Shown here piece after piece: positions 27,610 to 36,153 of a stretch of 64,000 bases of DNA. A program made the translations under genes and the position numbers. How positions within the stretch are numbered: the first letter of the stretch is position 1; each line of letters opens with the position of its first letter. Location of the stretch: contig NZ_FNAL01000002.1 in NCBI RefSeq assembly GCF_900101915.1, positions 166,351 through 230,350 on the forward strand, read 5' to 3'. The notes below the pieces were generated by a model. That model worked only from the letters and a program-made list of their open reading frames with translations, was not told the DNA's origin and did no database searches. This stretch comes from Psychrobacter pacificensis. Lineage in GTDB: Bacteria > Pseudomonadota > Gammaproteobacteria > Pseudomonadales > Moraxellaceae.

Positions 27610-28194
27610 ATGAGTGCTGCGATAAAGTTCAATCGCGAGGATGTGAGCGAAAAAGCAAAAAATCTCTATTGGGAAAAAGGCTATCACGCAACCTCGATGC
27701 GCAATCTGCAAGACGTCATCAATATGCATCCTGGTAGTATTTATGCCGCTTTTGGTAGTAAAGATAAGCTCTTTATAGAGTCATTAAACCGTTATGCGGC
27801 AGATGATGCCAAGCGTTTGGCTGACTGTATCGAGCAACAAGACACCGTGCTTGCTGGATTAAAACATTTTATCCATACCGTCATCGTAGTCAATAAAGCG
27901 ACAACACCAAGTGGTATGTGCATGATTGTAAAAACGATCGCTGAATTGACTCAGAATGATAGCCCCGAGCTATTGGCACATGCCACAGAGATTTTGGAAG
28001 GGATAGAAGCCTCATTTGCCACGTTATTCGCACAAGCTATTGATAGTGGTGAAGTCAGTGCAGAGAAAAACCCGATTGAATTGGCACGCTATCTTCAAAT
28101 TCAGATCATAGGTCTGAGGACGTATGCTCAGATTACCAGTGATGACGCTGCGGTAGAAAAGTACATCGATGATATTTTTAAAAACATCGTATAA
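27610..28194 (+). CDS. TetR-family regulator
   Basis: A 194-residue TetR-type regulator. The N-terminal helix-turn-helix covers residues 14-55 (LYWEKGYHATSMRNLQDV, then HPGSIYAAFGSKDKLF). The helical ligand domain is of the TetR_C_16-like type, with TPSGMCMIVKT near 105. ATG 27610 has AAGGTAA upstream; the open frame from 27592 adds only six residues. It follows the GST fragment, so its former target may be lost. No obvious operator was found. Confidence 0.85.
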   Translation: MSAAIKFNREDVSEKAKNLYWEKGYHATSMRNLQDVINMHPGSIYAAFGSKDKLFIESLNRYAADDAKRLADCIEQQDTVLAGLKHFIHTVIVVNKATTPSGMCMIVKTIAELTQNDSPELLAHATEILEGIEASFATLFAQAIDSGEVSAEKNPIELARYLQIQIIGLRTYAQITSDDAAVEKYIDDIFKNIV

Positions 28195-28219
28195 AGACTG
28201 ATACTTTTTAGCGAAAACA

Positions 28220-28254
28220 CCCTGACTGTCTACTTAAACAGTCAGGGTTTTTTT
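28220..28254 (+). terminator. Rho-independent terminator
   Basis: A 10-bp perfect stem, CCCTGACTGT / ACAGTCAGGG, with an 8-nt loop and seven T. It lies about 25 bp after the TetR gene and could also serve the minus-strand dehalogenase remnant. Confidence 0.9.
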
Positions 28255-28276
28255 ATTGGCCATTTGATAAGAGTCG

Positions 28277-28738
28277 TTACGGTATATTGGTAGAGTCGGT
28301 AGGGTTATCTCGAATGAATTTAAGTAGCAGCTCAGCCAGCGTTTCACCTTGATCTTCTTGCAGAAAATGTCCACCGTTGATAATGGTCGTATGCTGCTGA
28401 CCATTGGTGCCGTGGATGAGTTTTTGCAAAATACGATCGCCACCACCCGTCACTGGATCAGAATCACTAAACAGCGTAATAAAAGGTTTTTTCCATTTGC
28501 TCAGTACTACCCAAGCGGCGCGGTTTTTTTCTGAAGCAGGGTCATCTGGTGTGGTGAGGACAAGGAGTGGAAATTGCCTCGCGCCTTCTTTGTACGACTC
28601 ATCAGGAAAGGGTGCATCGTACGCCGCCATCACCGCTTGTGATAGCGTCGTTGTGGTACCACTGTTAATCGTCGCGCCTACATTGAACTGCGGTGTCTCT
28701 TGCGAGAAATACTGCCATAATAAGGTCTTGAATAAAGA
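28277..28738 (-). pseudogene. Haloalkane dehalogenase-like alpha/beta hydrolase, C-terminal remnant
   Basis: About 150 residues match the C-terminal half of DhmA/DhlA-like haloalkane dehalogenases: APFPDESYKEGARQFPLLV, KPFITLFSDSDPVTGGGD and the catalytic His in NGGHFLQEDQGE. The reading frame is blocked by a TAG just before residue SLFKTLLW at about 28738. The N-terminal half with the nucleophile Asp is absent, so this is a remnant. Confidence 0.78.
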
Positions 28739-28871
28739 CTATAGCGTACAACTGTCTGCTGCTACAAACCTTAGTCATGAACAGGTCAGTGGTGCATGCT
28801 ATGCATGAGTATGTTAAAAAACTGTCCTCTTCAGCTCGATTGTTGCGGTCAACAAGCCATATCTTATGGAT

Positions 28872-30146
28872 TTAATCCTGACGCCAATAAACCTTTATCA
28901 CCACCTCTGCGCGGCTAAGATCAAGCCGCTCTCTAAGCATAGGCCGTAGTGCCTTGACAGTGCTTGCCTCTAATGCACCCCAGACTTTATCAATTTTTAT
29001 AGGTTGATCTATCAAATAATTGCCTATCGTATTATCGATTAAGGACGCTAAATGCTGTCCTGAGCATTGCTGATCGGTGACGATGGGAAGGACAGTAAAG
29101 TTGTCTTTAACGGTATTCTTGGTAGTGCACTCACTATTGCTGTCAATACGATTAGTTATGCTGCCATCAATACCACTACGTATTTTTACGGTATCAAAAT
29201 AACGTTGATCCGCCGCGTTTTGTGTGACACTAACAACTAACGGCGGTGTTGGGTTTTCCCATAGCTCGAGTAATCTCGCGACAGTTGGCATAGACGTTTC
29301 ATCAGCGATCAGTAACGCTTGACCGTCACGCAAATGCTCAATTTTTTCAGGAAACTCCCTTTTGGTCACTAAGGTATCACCTGCTTGTAGTGAGTTGGCC
29401 CAATTACCGCCCGGTGTATTGCCATGCAAGAAAACATCGACCCACGCTTGTATGCCAGTAGGGGTTTGCCATGCTTTTCTTAAGGTGTAATAACAATGAG
29501 ATCGAGCAAGGCGCGAGGTATTTTTACTGTCATCAATATTGTCAGCTGTTGTGTCTTTAATCAATGCATTGTGCTCTAAATCAAATAAATACGCGTAACC
29601 TGCCTCGTTGATGGGTACTGAGGTCGGGTTTGATGTGCCGTTAGTATTATTCAACGTGGGCATGTTCAGTTCAAGGCGCAGCATATTTTTGCTGACTCTA
29701 TAACTGTCTTGCACATCAAATACTTGCTTGGTCAGTTTAATCGTTTTTTTACCCAGCTTTTTATCCGCTTTTTGTTTGAGTGCAATATATTGAATTTGTA
29801 GCTCATCAGGATGCGTAATGGCTGCAGGAAAGGCAATAAAAAAAGCCTGACTCTGTTCAGGGTGATCTTGAGCATTAGTAGATGAAGATTCTGTATTTTT
29901 TGCCTGTACTTGTAACTCAAGGCCTTCAGCGTAAACGCGAGTCAATTGCACCTCTATATTATCCAATTCAGCCGTGGATATAGGAGTAAATGCGTTTAAA
30001 AACCCTAATAGTTCATCTAGATGCTCTTCGTTGATATAGGTGATGATGTCGTTTAGTTCAGGAGTGTTTAAGGAAGTATATGGTTTGTCTTGATCATAGG
30101 TATTATATGCAGAAGATAGGAAGATATTAGCCATATTGATACTCAT
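28872..30146 (-). CDS. Siderophore-interacting protein (ferric-siderophore reductase family)
   Basis: A 424-residue protein of the SIP/ViuB family. The N-terminal 60 residues form an extra helical piece. An FAD-binding barrel follows, including WVDVFLHGNTPGGNWANSL near 235 (GD in ANSLQAGD). The NAD(P)-binding SIP domain has LLIADETSMPTVARLLE near 285 and ends with WGALEASTVKALR and VIKVYWRQD. These proteins reduce Fe3+ in imported siderophores. It lies divergent to the ABC importer genes, with a Fur-box-like site between. Asn/Ser-rich linkers (170-200, 330-350) are longer than usual. Confidence 0.87.
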   Translation of the reverse strand: MSINMANIFLSSAYNTYDQDKPYTSLNTPELNDIITYINEEHLDELLGFLNAFTPISTAELDNIEVQLTRVYAEGLELQVQAKNTESSSTNAQDHPEQSQAFFIAFPAAITHPDELQIQYIALKQKADKKLGKKTIKLTKQVFDVQDSYRVSKNMLRLELNMPTLNNTNGTSNPTSVPINEAGYAYLFDLEHNALIKDTTADNIDDSKNTSRLARSHCYYTLRKAWQTPTGIQAWVDVFLHGNTPGGNWANSLQAGDTLVTKREFPEKIEHLRDGQALLIADETSMPTVARLLELWENPTPPLVVSVTQNAADQRYFDTVKIRSGIDGSITNRIDSNSECTTKNTVKDNFTVLPIVTDQQCSGQHLASLIDNTIGNYLIDQPIKIDKVWGALEASTVKALRPMLRERLDLSRAEVVIKVYWRQD

Positions 30147-30183
30147 AAGCAGATGATAAGTGAGGAGATAAAACGTCTAGTTG

Positions 30184-30202
30184 GTTAATGATAATTGTTT
30201 TT
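30184..30202. promoter_or_regulatory. Fur-box-like site
   Basis: The 19 bases from 30184 match the Fur consensus GATAATGATAATCATTATC at 14 positions by my alignment; the left half is nearly perfect (TAATGATAAT). It lies between the divergent siderophore-interacting and ABC importer genes, so iron repression of both is likely. Confidence 0.6.
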
Positions 30203-30310
30203 ATTATCGTTTACGAGTAAAATCCTCTTTTATTGTCGCTTTTGTTTCAAAACTATAAGCATCATCGACGCCAATTTTTTACTTTTTATCAATTTTGATT
30301 TTTATCAATA

Positions 30311-31087
30311 ATGAGTGCCTATATGTTACGTGCAAACCAACTGACCATCAGTCGACAAGGGAATACTTTACTAGATAACGTGAGCTGCGAGATTGATATC
30401 AAGCAGTTGGTGGCGCTAGTTGGACACAATGGTTCAGGAAAGTCGACTCTGATTAAGGCATTGGCAGGGGAAATGGCGAGTAGTAGCGGTAGTATTACCT
30501 TAGATGATACTCGCATCAATGATTACGGCAGTAAGGAGCTGGCACGTCATATGGCTTATCTGCCACAGCAACTACCTGACGCCGCTGGATTTACCGTGCG
30601 TGAGCTTGTGATGCTCGGACGCTATCCGCATCAAAAGTGGCTACAAAAGCCAACCCAAATGGATAGAGATAAAGTTGATCAAGCGCTAAAGGTAACCCAA
30701 ACCGAAGCATTTGCTGATCGCATTACATCGACGCTATCAGGCGGTGAGCGTGCCCGTGCTTGGCTTGCGATGTGCTTGGCGCAAGATACCAAGTATCTAC
30801 TGCTTGATGAGCCGCTCGCTGCATTAGATATGCATTATCAGATTGAGGTCATTCAGCTTATCCGCCGCTTGGTAGATGAGCAGGGCTTGAGTGTGGTGAT
30901 TATTATTCATGATATCAATCTGGCAGCGCAGTATGCGGATCGAATCATTGCGTTAAAAAACGGCCGAGTTTGCCACAATGGCACTATCAAAAGCACGATG
31001 CAATCTGAGGTATTATACGATATTTTTAATGTGGATATGCAGCTGCTCAGTCATCCCATTACTGGGCAGCCTGTTGCAGTTGCTTGA
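30311..31087 (+). CDS. Iron-siderophore ABC transporter ATP-binding protein (FhuC/FecE type)
   Basis: A 258-residue ATPase. Walker A GHNGSGKST is near residue 38, Q-loop PQQLPD near 85, the signature LSGGERARAWLAM near 140 and Walker B LLLDEPLAALD near 160, with the H-loop in IIHDINLAAQYADR. It powers the permease encoded two genes downstream. The ATG at 30311 overlaps no other gene; ATG at 30323 is an alternative. Its stop overlaps the possible TTG start of the binding protein. Confidence 0.9.
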   Translation: MSAYMLRANQLTISRQGNTLLDNVSCEIDIKQLVALVGHNGSGKSTLIKALAGEMASSSGSITLDDTRINDYGSKELARHMAYLPQQLPDAAGFTVRELVMLGRYPHQKWLQKPTQMDRDKVDQALKVTQTEAFADRITSTLSGGERARAWLAMCLAQDTKYLLLDEPLAALDMHYQIEVIQLIRRLVDEQGLSVVIIIHDINLAAQYADRIIALKNGRVCHNGTIKSTMQSEVLYDIFNVDMQLLSHPITGQPVAVA

Positions 31088-31185
31088 CATCAGATCGCTT
31101 CTCTTTCACCCAAACTCGCCTAAAAAGATATGCTCCTATGTTTTCTATTTTTTATCAATACGAATCATTCAAGCGCTCGATACTC

Positions 31186-32184
31186 ATGCCAGCGTCAGTG
31201 ACGCCAATAACAGTACGCAAGTGGCAGACGCTTTTAGCTTTTATAATATTAGTCTGTCTAACGTTGACCGCTTGTAGTCACTCGTCATCCGACAAAGATA
31301 TTACTCACTTTGACACATCACATCCCAAAGATATTACCGAAACAGCAAACAGCCATAGTGACCGTATTGATAGTGACCGTAACAATATCGTCTCCCCTGA
31401 TTGGGGCAATGCTGCAACGCTGACTGCGATGGGTCATGCACCGATTGCCACTGGTGATATCAGAGTGTGGGACAGATGGGTGGGGCGCCCCCATCTCCCA
31501 GCAGCAACCACCGATATTGGGATTCGTTATCAGCCCAATGCTGAGCTGGTTGCACAGCTTCCCGTTGATATGATTGTGGATAACGCTTTTTATGAGCATG
31601 CCCGCAGCTTATATGGTGATGTGCCTGCGCAGTCGGTGATGTTTGCGGCAAAAGGAAAAGCGGCAACGTGGGCTGACTATACGGAGCCGACGCGCGCGCT
31701 TGGTGCATTGATTGACAATCCCAAGATGGCTGAAGACTATATTGTACAAAGTCAAAAAGACATACAGCTTGCCAGTCAGCAGTTTCAGCAGCGCTATCCA
31801 ATAATCAAAAAGTTCGCGGTCGTCCAGTTTGCGGATGCCAATAACATGCGCATGTATGTTGATAACAGCCTGTTTAAGGTGGTATTAGAACAGATGGGCA
31901 AAGAGCTTGTGGTCTTAGGGGAGGGCAATCAGTGGGGGTTTGTACCGATACGAATGGGTGATTTGGCGCAGTTAGATGATGAGACTTGCCTGCTGATCAT
32001 CGACCCACTCAGTCCCATCACCAGAGCTGAGATTAATGACAGCTTGGTATGGCAGCGTTTGGGCTATGGTGAGCGCCGCTGTATGGCGGAGTTGCCGCCA
32101 GTCTGGATATATGGCGGGATGTCGTCATTGGTCAGTCTGGCCGATAATTTATCCACGGTTTCGTTAACAGGTGGCGCTATATAA
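31186..32184 (+). CDS. Siderophore-binding lipoprotein (FhuD-like)
   Basis: A periplasmic binding protein of the FhuD class. From ATG 31186 it starts with a typical lipoprotein signal: a basic n-region, the hydrophobic stretch LLAFIILVCLT and the lipobox LTAC. The frame is open back to TTG 31084 and contains another ATG at 31138. The long n-regions these would give make 31186 the best choice, though no strong ribosome site is seen. The body carries WGNAATLTAMGHAP, PQLVA-like PNAELVAQLPVD and a central helix, as in FhuD. It overlaps the permease start by one base. The ligand is unknown, presumably a hydroxamate siderophore. Confidence 0.8.
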   Translation: MPASVTPITVRKWQTLLAFIILVCLTLTACSHSSSDKDITHFDTSHPKDITETANSHSDRIDSDRNNIVSPDWGNAATLTAMGHAPIATGDIRVWDRWVGRPHLPAATTDIGIRYQPNAELVAQLPVDMIVDNAFYEHARSLYGDVPAQSVMFAAKGKAATWADYTEPTRALGALIDNPKMAEDYIVQSQKDIQLASQQFQQRYPIIKKFAVVQFADANNMRMYVDNSLFKVVLEQMGKELVVLGEGNQWGFVPIRMGDLAQLDDETCLLIIDPLSPITRAEINDSLVWQRLGYGERRCMAELPPVWIYGGMSSLVSLADNLSTVSLTGGAI

Positions 32185-34313
32185 TGACTATTCATACCAA
32201 TCATGCGAGCAGTGCCAGCAACACCCATAGCGCTAATAGCCTAGGCTCCACGTCCTCCTCACATACGGCAACTGTGATGACATCATCGCCCAAGCCGCCA
32301 CCACATCCATCTCAGCCTCCGTCGTCTGTCGTGAGCAGTGCGTCTTGGCGATTGTGGGTGATTTTTATAGGATTGGTGGTTTTGTCCGTCTGCAGTGGCT
32401 GGGCACTATTAGAGCGAGAATGGACACGCCCGCTCAGTGATCTGTTTTTATCAAGTTTGCAGCTTGATATTGCCAGTATGGCGACTCAGCTTCATTTGGT
32501 TGCGACCAGTGTGGTGGCGCTATTGGCAGGTGGATTATTGGGCGTAGTCAGTATTTTGTTACAGCAGCTGGTCAAAAATCCATTGGCATCAGACACCACT
32601 TTGGGAGTCGGAATTGGTGCCCAGTTGGCTATGCTCATTGTCACGTTGTTTTTACCGAGTTTAGCCATTTATGGTGGCCTCTACGTGGCCTTTGTCGGTG
32701 CCATCATGAGTATGGGCTTGGTGTTTGCTTTGTCCGCGCCTAGTCGCTTCAATCCGCTGATTCTGATACTGGCAGGTCTGGTCGTCAATATCTTGCTTGC
32801 CGCTGTTGCCAATGTATTGGTGTTATTTTTTGCTGAAAGAAGCAACGGTATGTTGTCATGGGCGGCTGGGTTTTTGGCACAAAGCAGCTGGGATAGCAGT
32901 CGAGCGCTGATGATCACAGCGACCTTGGCGGCGATAGCCTGCCTGCCTTTATTGAAGCCGCTGACACTGATGAGCTTAGATGACTCACAAGCCAAACGTT
33001 TGGGCGTGCCTATCAATGGTATTCGCGCCTTAGTGGTAGTGATTGTGGCGGTGGTGACCGCACTAGTCATTAGTGAGGTTGGTTTGATTGGTTTTATTGG
33101 GCTTGGTGCCGCAAGCTTGGTCAATGCGCTAAGTATCTCGTCCATTGCTAAGCGCTTGGTCACGGCATTTGGGCTGGGTGCATTGTTATTGCTATTGACC
33201 AGTAATGTTGCCTTATTGCTTGAGCCTATGCTGGGGATGCAAATTCCCGCTGGTGCCATGACGGGAATCTTAGGAGCGCCACTGATTATTTGGCTGATTT
33301 TGCGCCAGCGCCGCGATCGGATAGAAACCATCACCCCTATGATGAGCGGTCAAAATAAGACCGTTGTGTTTTGGCGATGGAGCGTTGGAGTGATCATCAC
33401 GATAATGTTGGCTTGTCTTTTTGTACAGGATATCAATGGCTGGGGGATCAGCACAGATTGGGCGCTGACACAGCAGTATCGTCTGCCTCGTAGCTTGAGC
33501 GCGGCGGCAACAGGGTTGATGCTCGCGGTCGCAGGCGTATTATTACAGACGCTAACGCGTAACCCTATAGCCAGTCCTGAGGTCTTAGGGGTCAGCTCAG
33601 GCGCGGCGCTTGGGGTCATTTTAGGATTTTTATTATTACCCAGTTTGGGACTCTCTGCTGGAGCAGGTACGTTACTGATTTCAGGACTGTCAGGTGCGAT
33701 GGCGGTGCTGCTGTTGGTCATTTGGCTGGCACGTAGAGTCAGCTCAGGCTATTTGCTGTTAGTCGGTATTGGTATCGCTGCCATGATGGATGGGGTCATG
33801 CATATGGTCAAACTCTCAGGTGACCCGCGTCTTGAGGCGATGCTCAGTTGGCTATCAGGCACCACCTACAGTGCGCAGCCTAGTACAGTATGGTATCTGA
33901 TGGGCATTGCGCTTATCTTATTGGTACTTAGCTTATTGATTGTCAAACCCTTACGTGTCCTTGGTTTAGGGACGGGTGTCGCACGTAATTTGGGTGTGGC
34001 AGTGACCCCCGTGACATTATCACTACTGGCGCTCGTCGCTGCCCTTAGTACCGCGAGCACGCTTGCGGTGGGGCCGTTGAGTTTTATTGGGCTGATGGTA
34101 CCGCATTTAGCGACGTCTCTTGGCGCTGTCAAACTTGAGCGCCAATTGCTGCTGGCTGCTCTCTTAGGCGCGGGGGTTATGGTAATAGCGGACTGGATCG
34201 GGCGGTATGTGATGTTTCCTTATGAGCTGCCTGCTGGTACCGTTGCCGCTATCATTGGCGGTGGCTATTTCTTATGGCTTATTCGCAAAGTGCCAACCGC
34301 TGCTAGTGGTTAG
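32184..34313 (+). CDS. Fused iron-siderophore ABC permease (FhuB-like)
   Basis: A 709-residue membrane protein containing two FecCD permease units, about residues 85-380 and 415-705, as in FhuB. Each unit has the conserved NPLA(S/P) and VSSGAALG-type blocks (LLQQLVKNPLASDTTLGVG; LLQTLTRNPIASPEVLGVS). The first 55 residues are Ser/Thr/Pro-rich and cytoplasmic. It passes siderophore-bound iron across the inner membrane with the ATPase at 30311. The start overlaps the binding-protein stop by one base (TAATG), so translation is coupled. Confidence 0.9.
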   Translation: MTIHTNHASSASNTHSANSLGSTSSSHTATVMTSSPKPPPHPSQPPSSVVSSASWRLWVIFIGLVVLSVCSGWALLEREWTRPLSDLFLSSLQLDIASMATQLHLVATSVVALLAGGLLGVVSILLQQLVKNPLASDTTLGVGIGAQLAMLIVTLFLPSLAIYGGLYVAFVGAIMSMGLVFALSAPSRFNPLILILAGLVVNILLAAVANVLVLFFAERSNGMLSWAAGFLAQSSWDSSRALMITATLAAIACLPLLKPLTLMSLDDSQAKRLGVPINGIRALVVVIVAVVTALVISEVGLIGFIGLGAASLVNALSISSIAKRLVTAFGLGALLLLLTSNVALLLEPMLGMQIPAGAMTGILGAPLIIWLILRQRRDRIETITPMMSGQNKTVVFWRWSVGVIITIMLACLFVQDINGWGISTDWALTQQYRLPRSLSAAATGLMLAVAGVLLQTLTRNPIASPEVLGVSSGAALGVILGFLLLPSLGLSAGAGTLLISGLSGAMAVLLLVIWLARRVSSGYLLLVGIGIAAMMDGVMHMVKLSGDPRLEAMLSWLSGTTYSAQPSTVWYLMGIALILLVLSLLIVKPLRVLGLGTGVARNLGVAVTPVTLSLLALVAALSTASTLAVGPLSFIGLMVPHLATSLGAVKLERQLLLAALLGAGVMVIADWIGRYVMFPYELPAGTVAAIIGGGYFLWLIRKVPTAASG

Positions 34314-34354
34314 TTTGTTTTTTTATGAAACGATGAACCAACAATCAAACGCTT

Positions 34355-35803
34355 ATGAATGACGCTCACAAAAACAGCAATAGTAATCGCCTAAGCAATA
34401 AGCAAGGACGGCGGGTACTGGTGACCTTATTGCTCGGTGGTACGGTCATAAGCTTTAGTAATAGTGCGCTCAACCCAGCGATCCCTGTTTTTATGTCAGT
34501 GTTTGACGTCGATATTGTGCTGGGCGGCTGGGTGTTAAATGCTTATGTATTGGCCATGAGTGTGGGGCTGATGCTGAGTGGTTACTTAAATAAAAGGTTT
34601 GGTTTTAAGCCGGTTTATTTGGCGGCAATACTTGGTTTTATGCTCGGCTCGGTCATTGGCATGTTGTCCTCTAATATGCTCTTTGTCATTGGGGCTAGAG
34701 CTGTCCAAGGGCTGAGTGGCGGTCTGATTATTCCGCTCTCGATTGGCATGCTATATCAGATTTACCCAAAACAGCCACACGGTAGGATAATGGCGCTATG
34801 GGGCATCGTTATTATGATGTCATTGGCGTTTGGCCCTCTGGTCGGGGCTTATTTGGTTGAGCAGTTTGCATGGTGGACACTATTTGCCATTACATTACCC
34901 CTTAGTGTGATCGTTATGGCGATGGTGTGGCGATTGATACCTGAACCTGATAGAGGCACGCATGACACCGCAAGCCCTTTTGATACGGTAGGGTTTGTCA
35001 GTTTGATCATCTGGCTACTGACGATGATGATTTGGCTGAGCACCCTCAAAATAGATTTTACTCACGGTATCTCAAGCCGCGATGATTTGTTAAAAATAGT
35101 GGCATTAGGCGCATTGTCTATTTTATTTTTGCTGTCAGCCGTGGCTTGGTGGGCGTATGAGCGTCGTCAGAGCCATCCGTTGCTAAATGTGGGTTTGTTC
35201 GACAATAAAACTTATTTGCACAGTAATGTCATTAGTATCACCCAAACAGTAGGCTTGATGCTGTGTCTTTTATTATTGCCGATATTGATTCAGGAGGTGA
35301 TGGGTGAAAGCGCTTTATGGACAGGCGTCGTTCTGATGGTTGCGACGCTCGTCGCCAGTATCACCACGCATTATGCTGGCAAGCGGGTAGACAAACGCGG
35401 TGCCCGAGGGATTGGTATGGCGGGTATCACGATTAGTGCGCTGTCTACTTTGATGCTCGCATGGTGCTTGTACCAGCCCACACTTTGGCTACTCATATTG
35501 ACGATGAGTGTGCGCGGTGTCGGCGTGGGTTTGGCGTATCTGCCAACCACCACAGTGGGTTTTAGTAGCTTACCTAAAGACTCGGTCACTGAGGGAGCTG
35601 CACTCAATAATATCAGTCGCCGTATCATCTCTACCATCGTTATCACGTTGACAACCCTTTATATCCATAGTCGAAGCGCGCAGCTACTAGCCGCAGGTAG
35701 TGATGTTGGCATAGCAAGCGCTATCCAAGAAATACTGGTGATAATCGCGTTGATGCTATTGTTCACACTTCCTTCTGCCTGCAAATTACCCCGCGCGCCA
35801 TAA
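34355..35803 (+). CDS. MFS transporter, DHA2 (EmrB/QacA-like) family
   Basis: A 482-residue protein with about fourteen membrane segments. The family motifs are present: LNAYVLAMSVGLMLSGYLNKRFGFKP near 65 (motif A region) and ARAVQGLSGGLIIPLSIGM near 115 (motif C). Such proteins export drugs or small molecules by proton antiport. It lies 42 bp after the siderophore permease and before the TonB-dependent receptor, so a siderophore-export or siderophore-recycling role is plausible. This is inference from context. Confidence 0.82.
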   Translation: MNDAHKNSNSNRLSNKQGRRVLVTLLLGGTVISFSNSALNPAIPVFMSVFDVDIVLGGWVLNAYVLAMSVGLMLSGYLNKRFGFKPVYLAAILGFMLGSVIGMLSSNMLFVIGARAVQGLSGGLIIPLSIGMLYQIYPKQPHGRIMALWGIVIMMSLAFGPLVGAYLVEQFAWWTLFAITLPLSVIVMAMVWRLIPEPDRGTHDTASPFDTVGFVSLIIWLLTMMIWLSTLKIDFTHGISSRDDLLKIVALGALSILFLLSAVAWWAYERRQSHPLLNVGLFDNKTYLHSNVISITQTVGLMLCLLLLPILIQEVMGESALWTGVVLMVATLVASITTHYAGKRVDKRGARGIGMAGITISALSTLMLAWCLYQPTLWLLILTMSVRGVGVGLAYLPTTTVGFSSLPKDSVTEGAALNNISRRIISTIVITLTTLYIHSRSAQLLAAGSDVGIASAIQEILVIIALMLLFTLPSACKLPRAP

Positions 35804-36153
35804 CGATCAACTTCATAGTTGGGCAGTATGTAGATTACCAGTGTCAATGACGATCTGCTTGAAGGCTTATCCCTTTTATCTATTTATTTGAACAAACTTT
35901 GAGACAAGCTGCTTATGTCACTGTCTAACCATTTCGCCAAATTTACCAAAGAAACGGACGGTAATTGCAGTAAGTCAGTCAACATGGTCACTCGCCACTT
36001 ATAAAAACCTATTTGTAAATACTTATAGAAATAAAAATCATTATCATTTAGAATATCATTCACAAAGTTAGTACATACAGTATTATTTGCTAAATATAAC
36101 GCATACCACTGCCTACCTATCCAATTAAGTGAAACCACCTAAGTGAAGTAATT
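35804..36153. other. Intergenic region ahead of the TonB receptor
   Basis: Gene-free for 350 bp. It holds a Fur-box-like site at 36027-36045, about 110 bp upstream of the receptor's ATG. No other feature is seen. Confidence 0.5.
36027..36045. promoter_or_regulatory. Fur-box-like site
   Basis: The 19 bases from 36027 match the Fur consensus at 14 positions; the right half AATCATTATC is perfect. A second overlapping ATCATT runs on to its right. Iron repression of the receptor gene is likely. Confidence 0.6.

Noticed and set aside
28404..28808. Plus-strand open frame of 134 codons
   Set aside because: It is antisense to the dehalogenase remnant, which shows clear homology on the minus strand.
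32681..33334. 217-codon minus-strand frame
   Set aside because: A shadow of the FhuB-like gene, whose frame has the membrane segments and family motifs.
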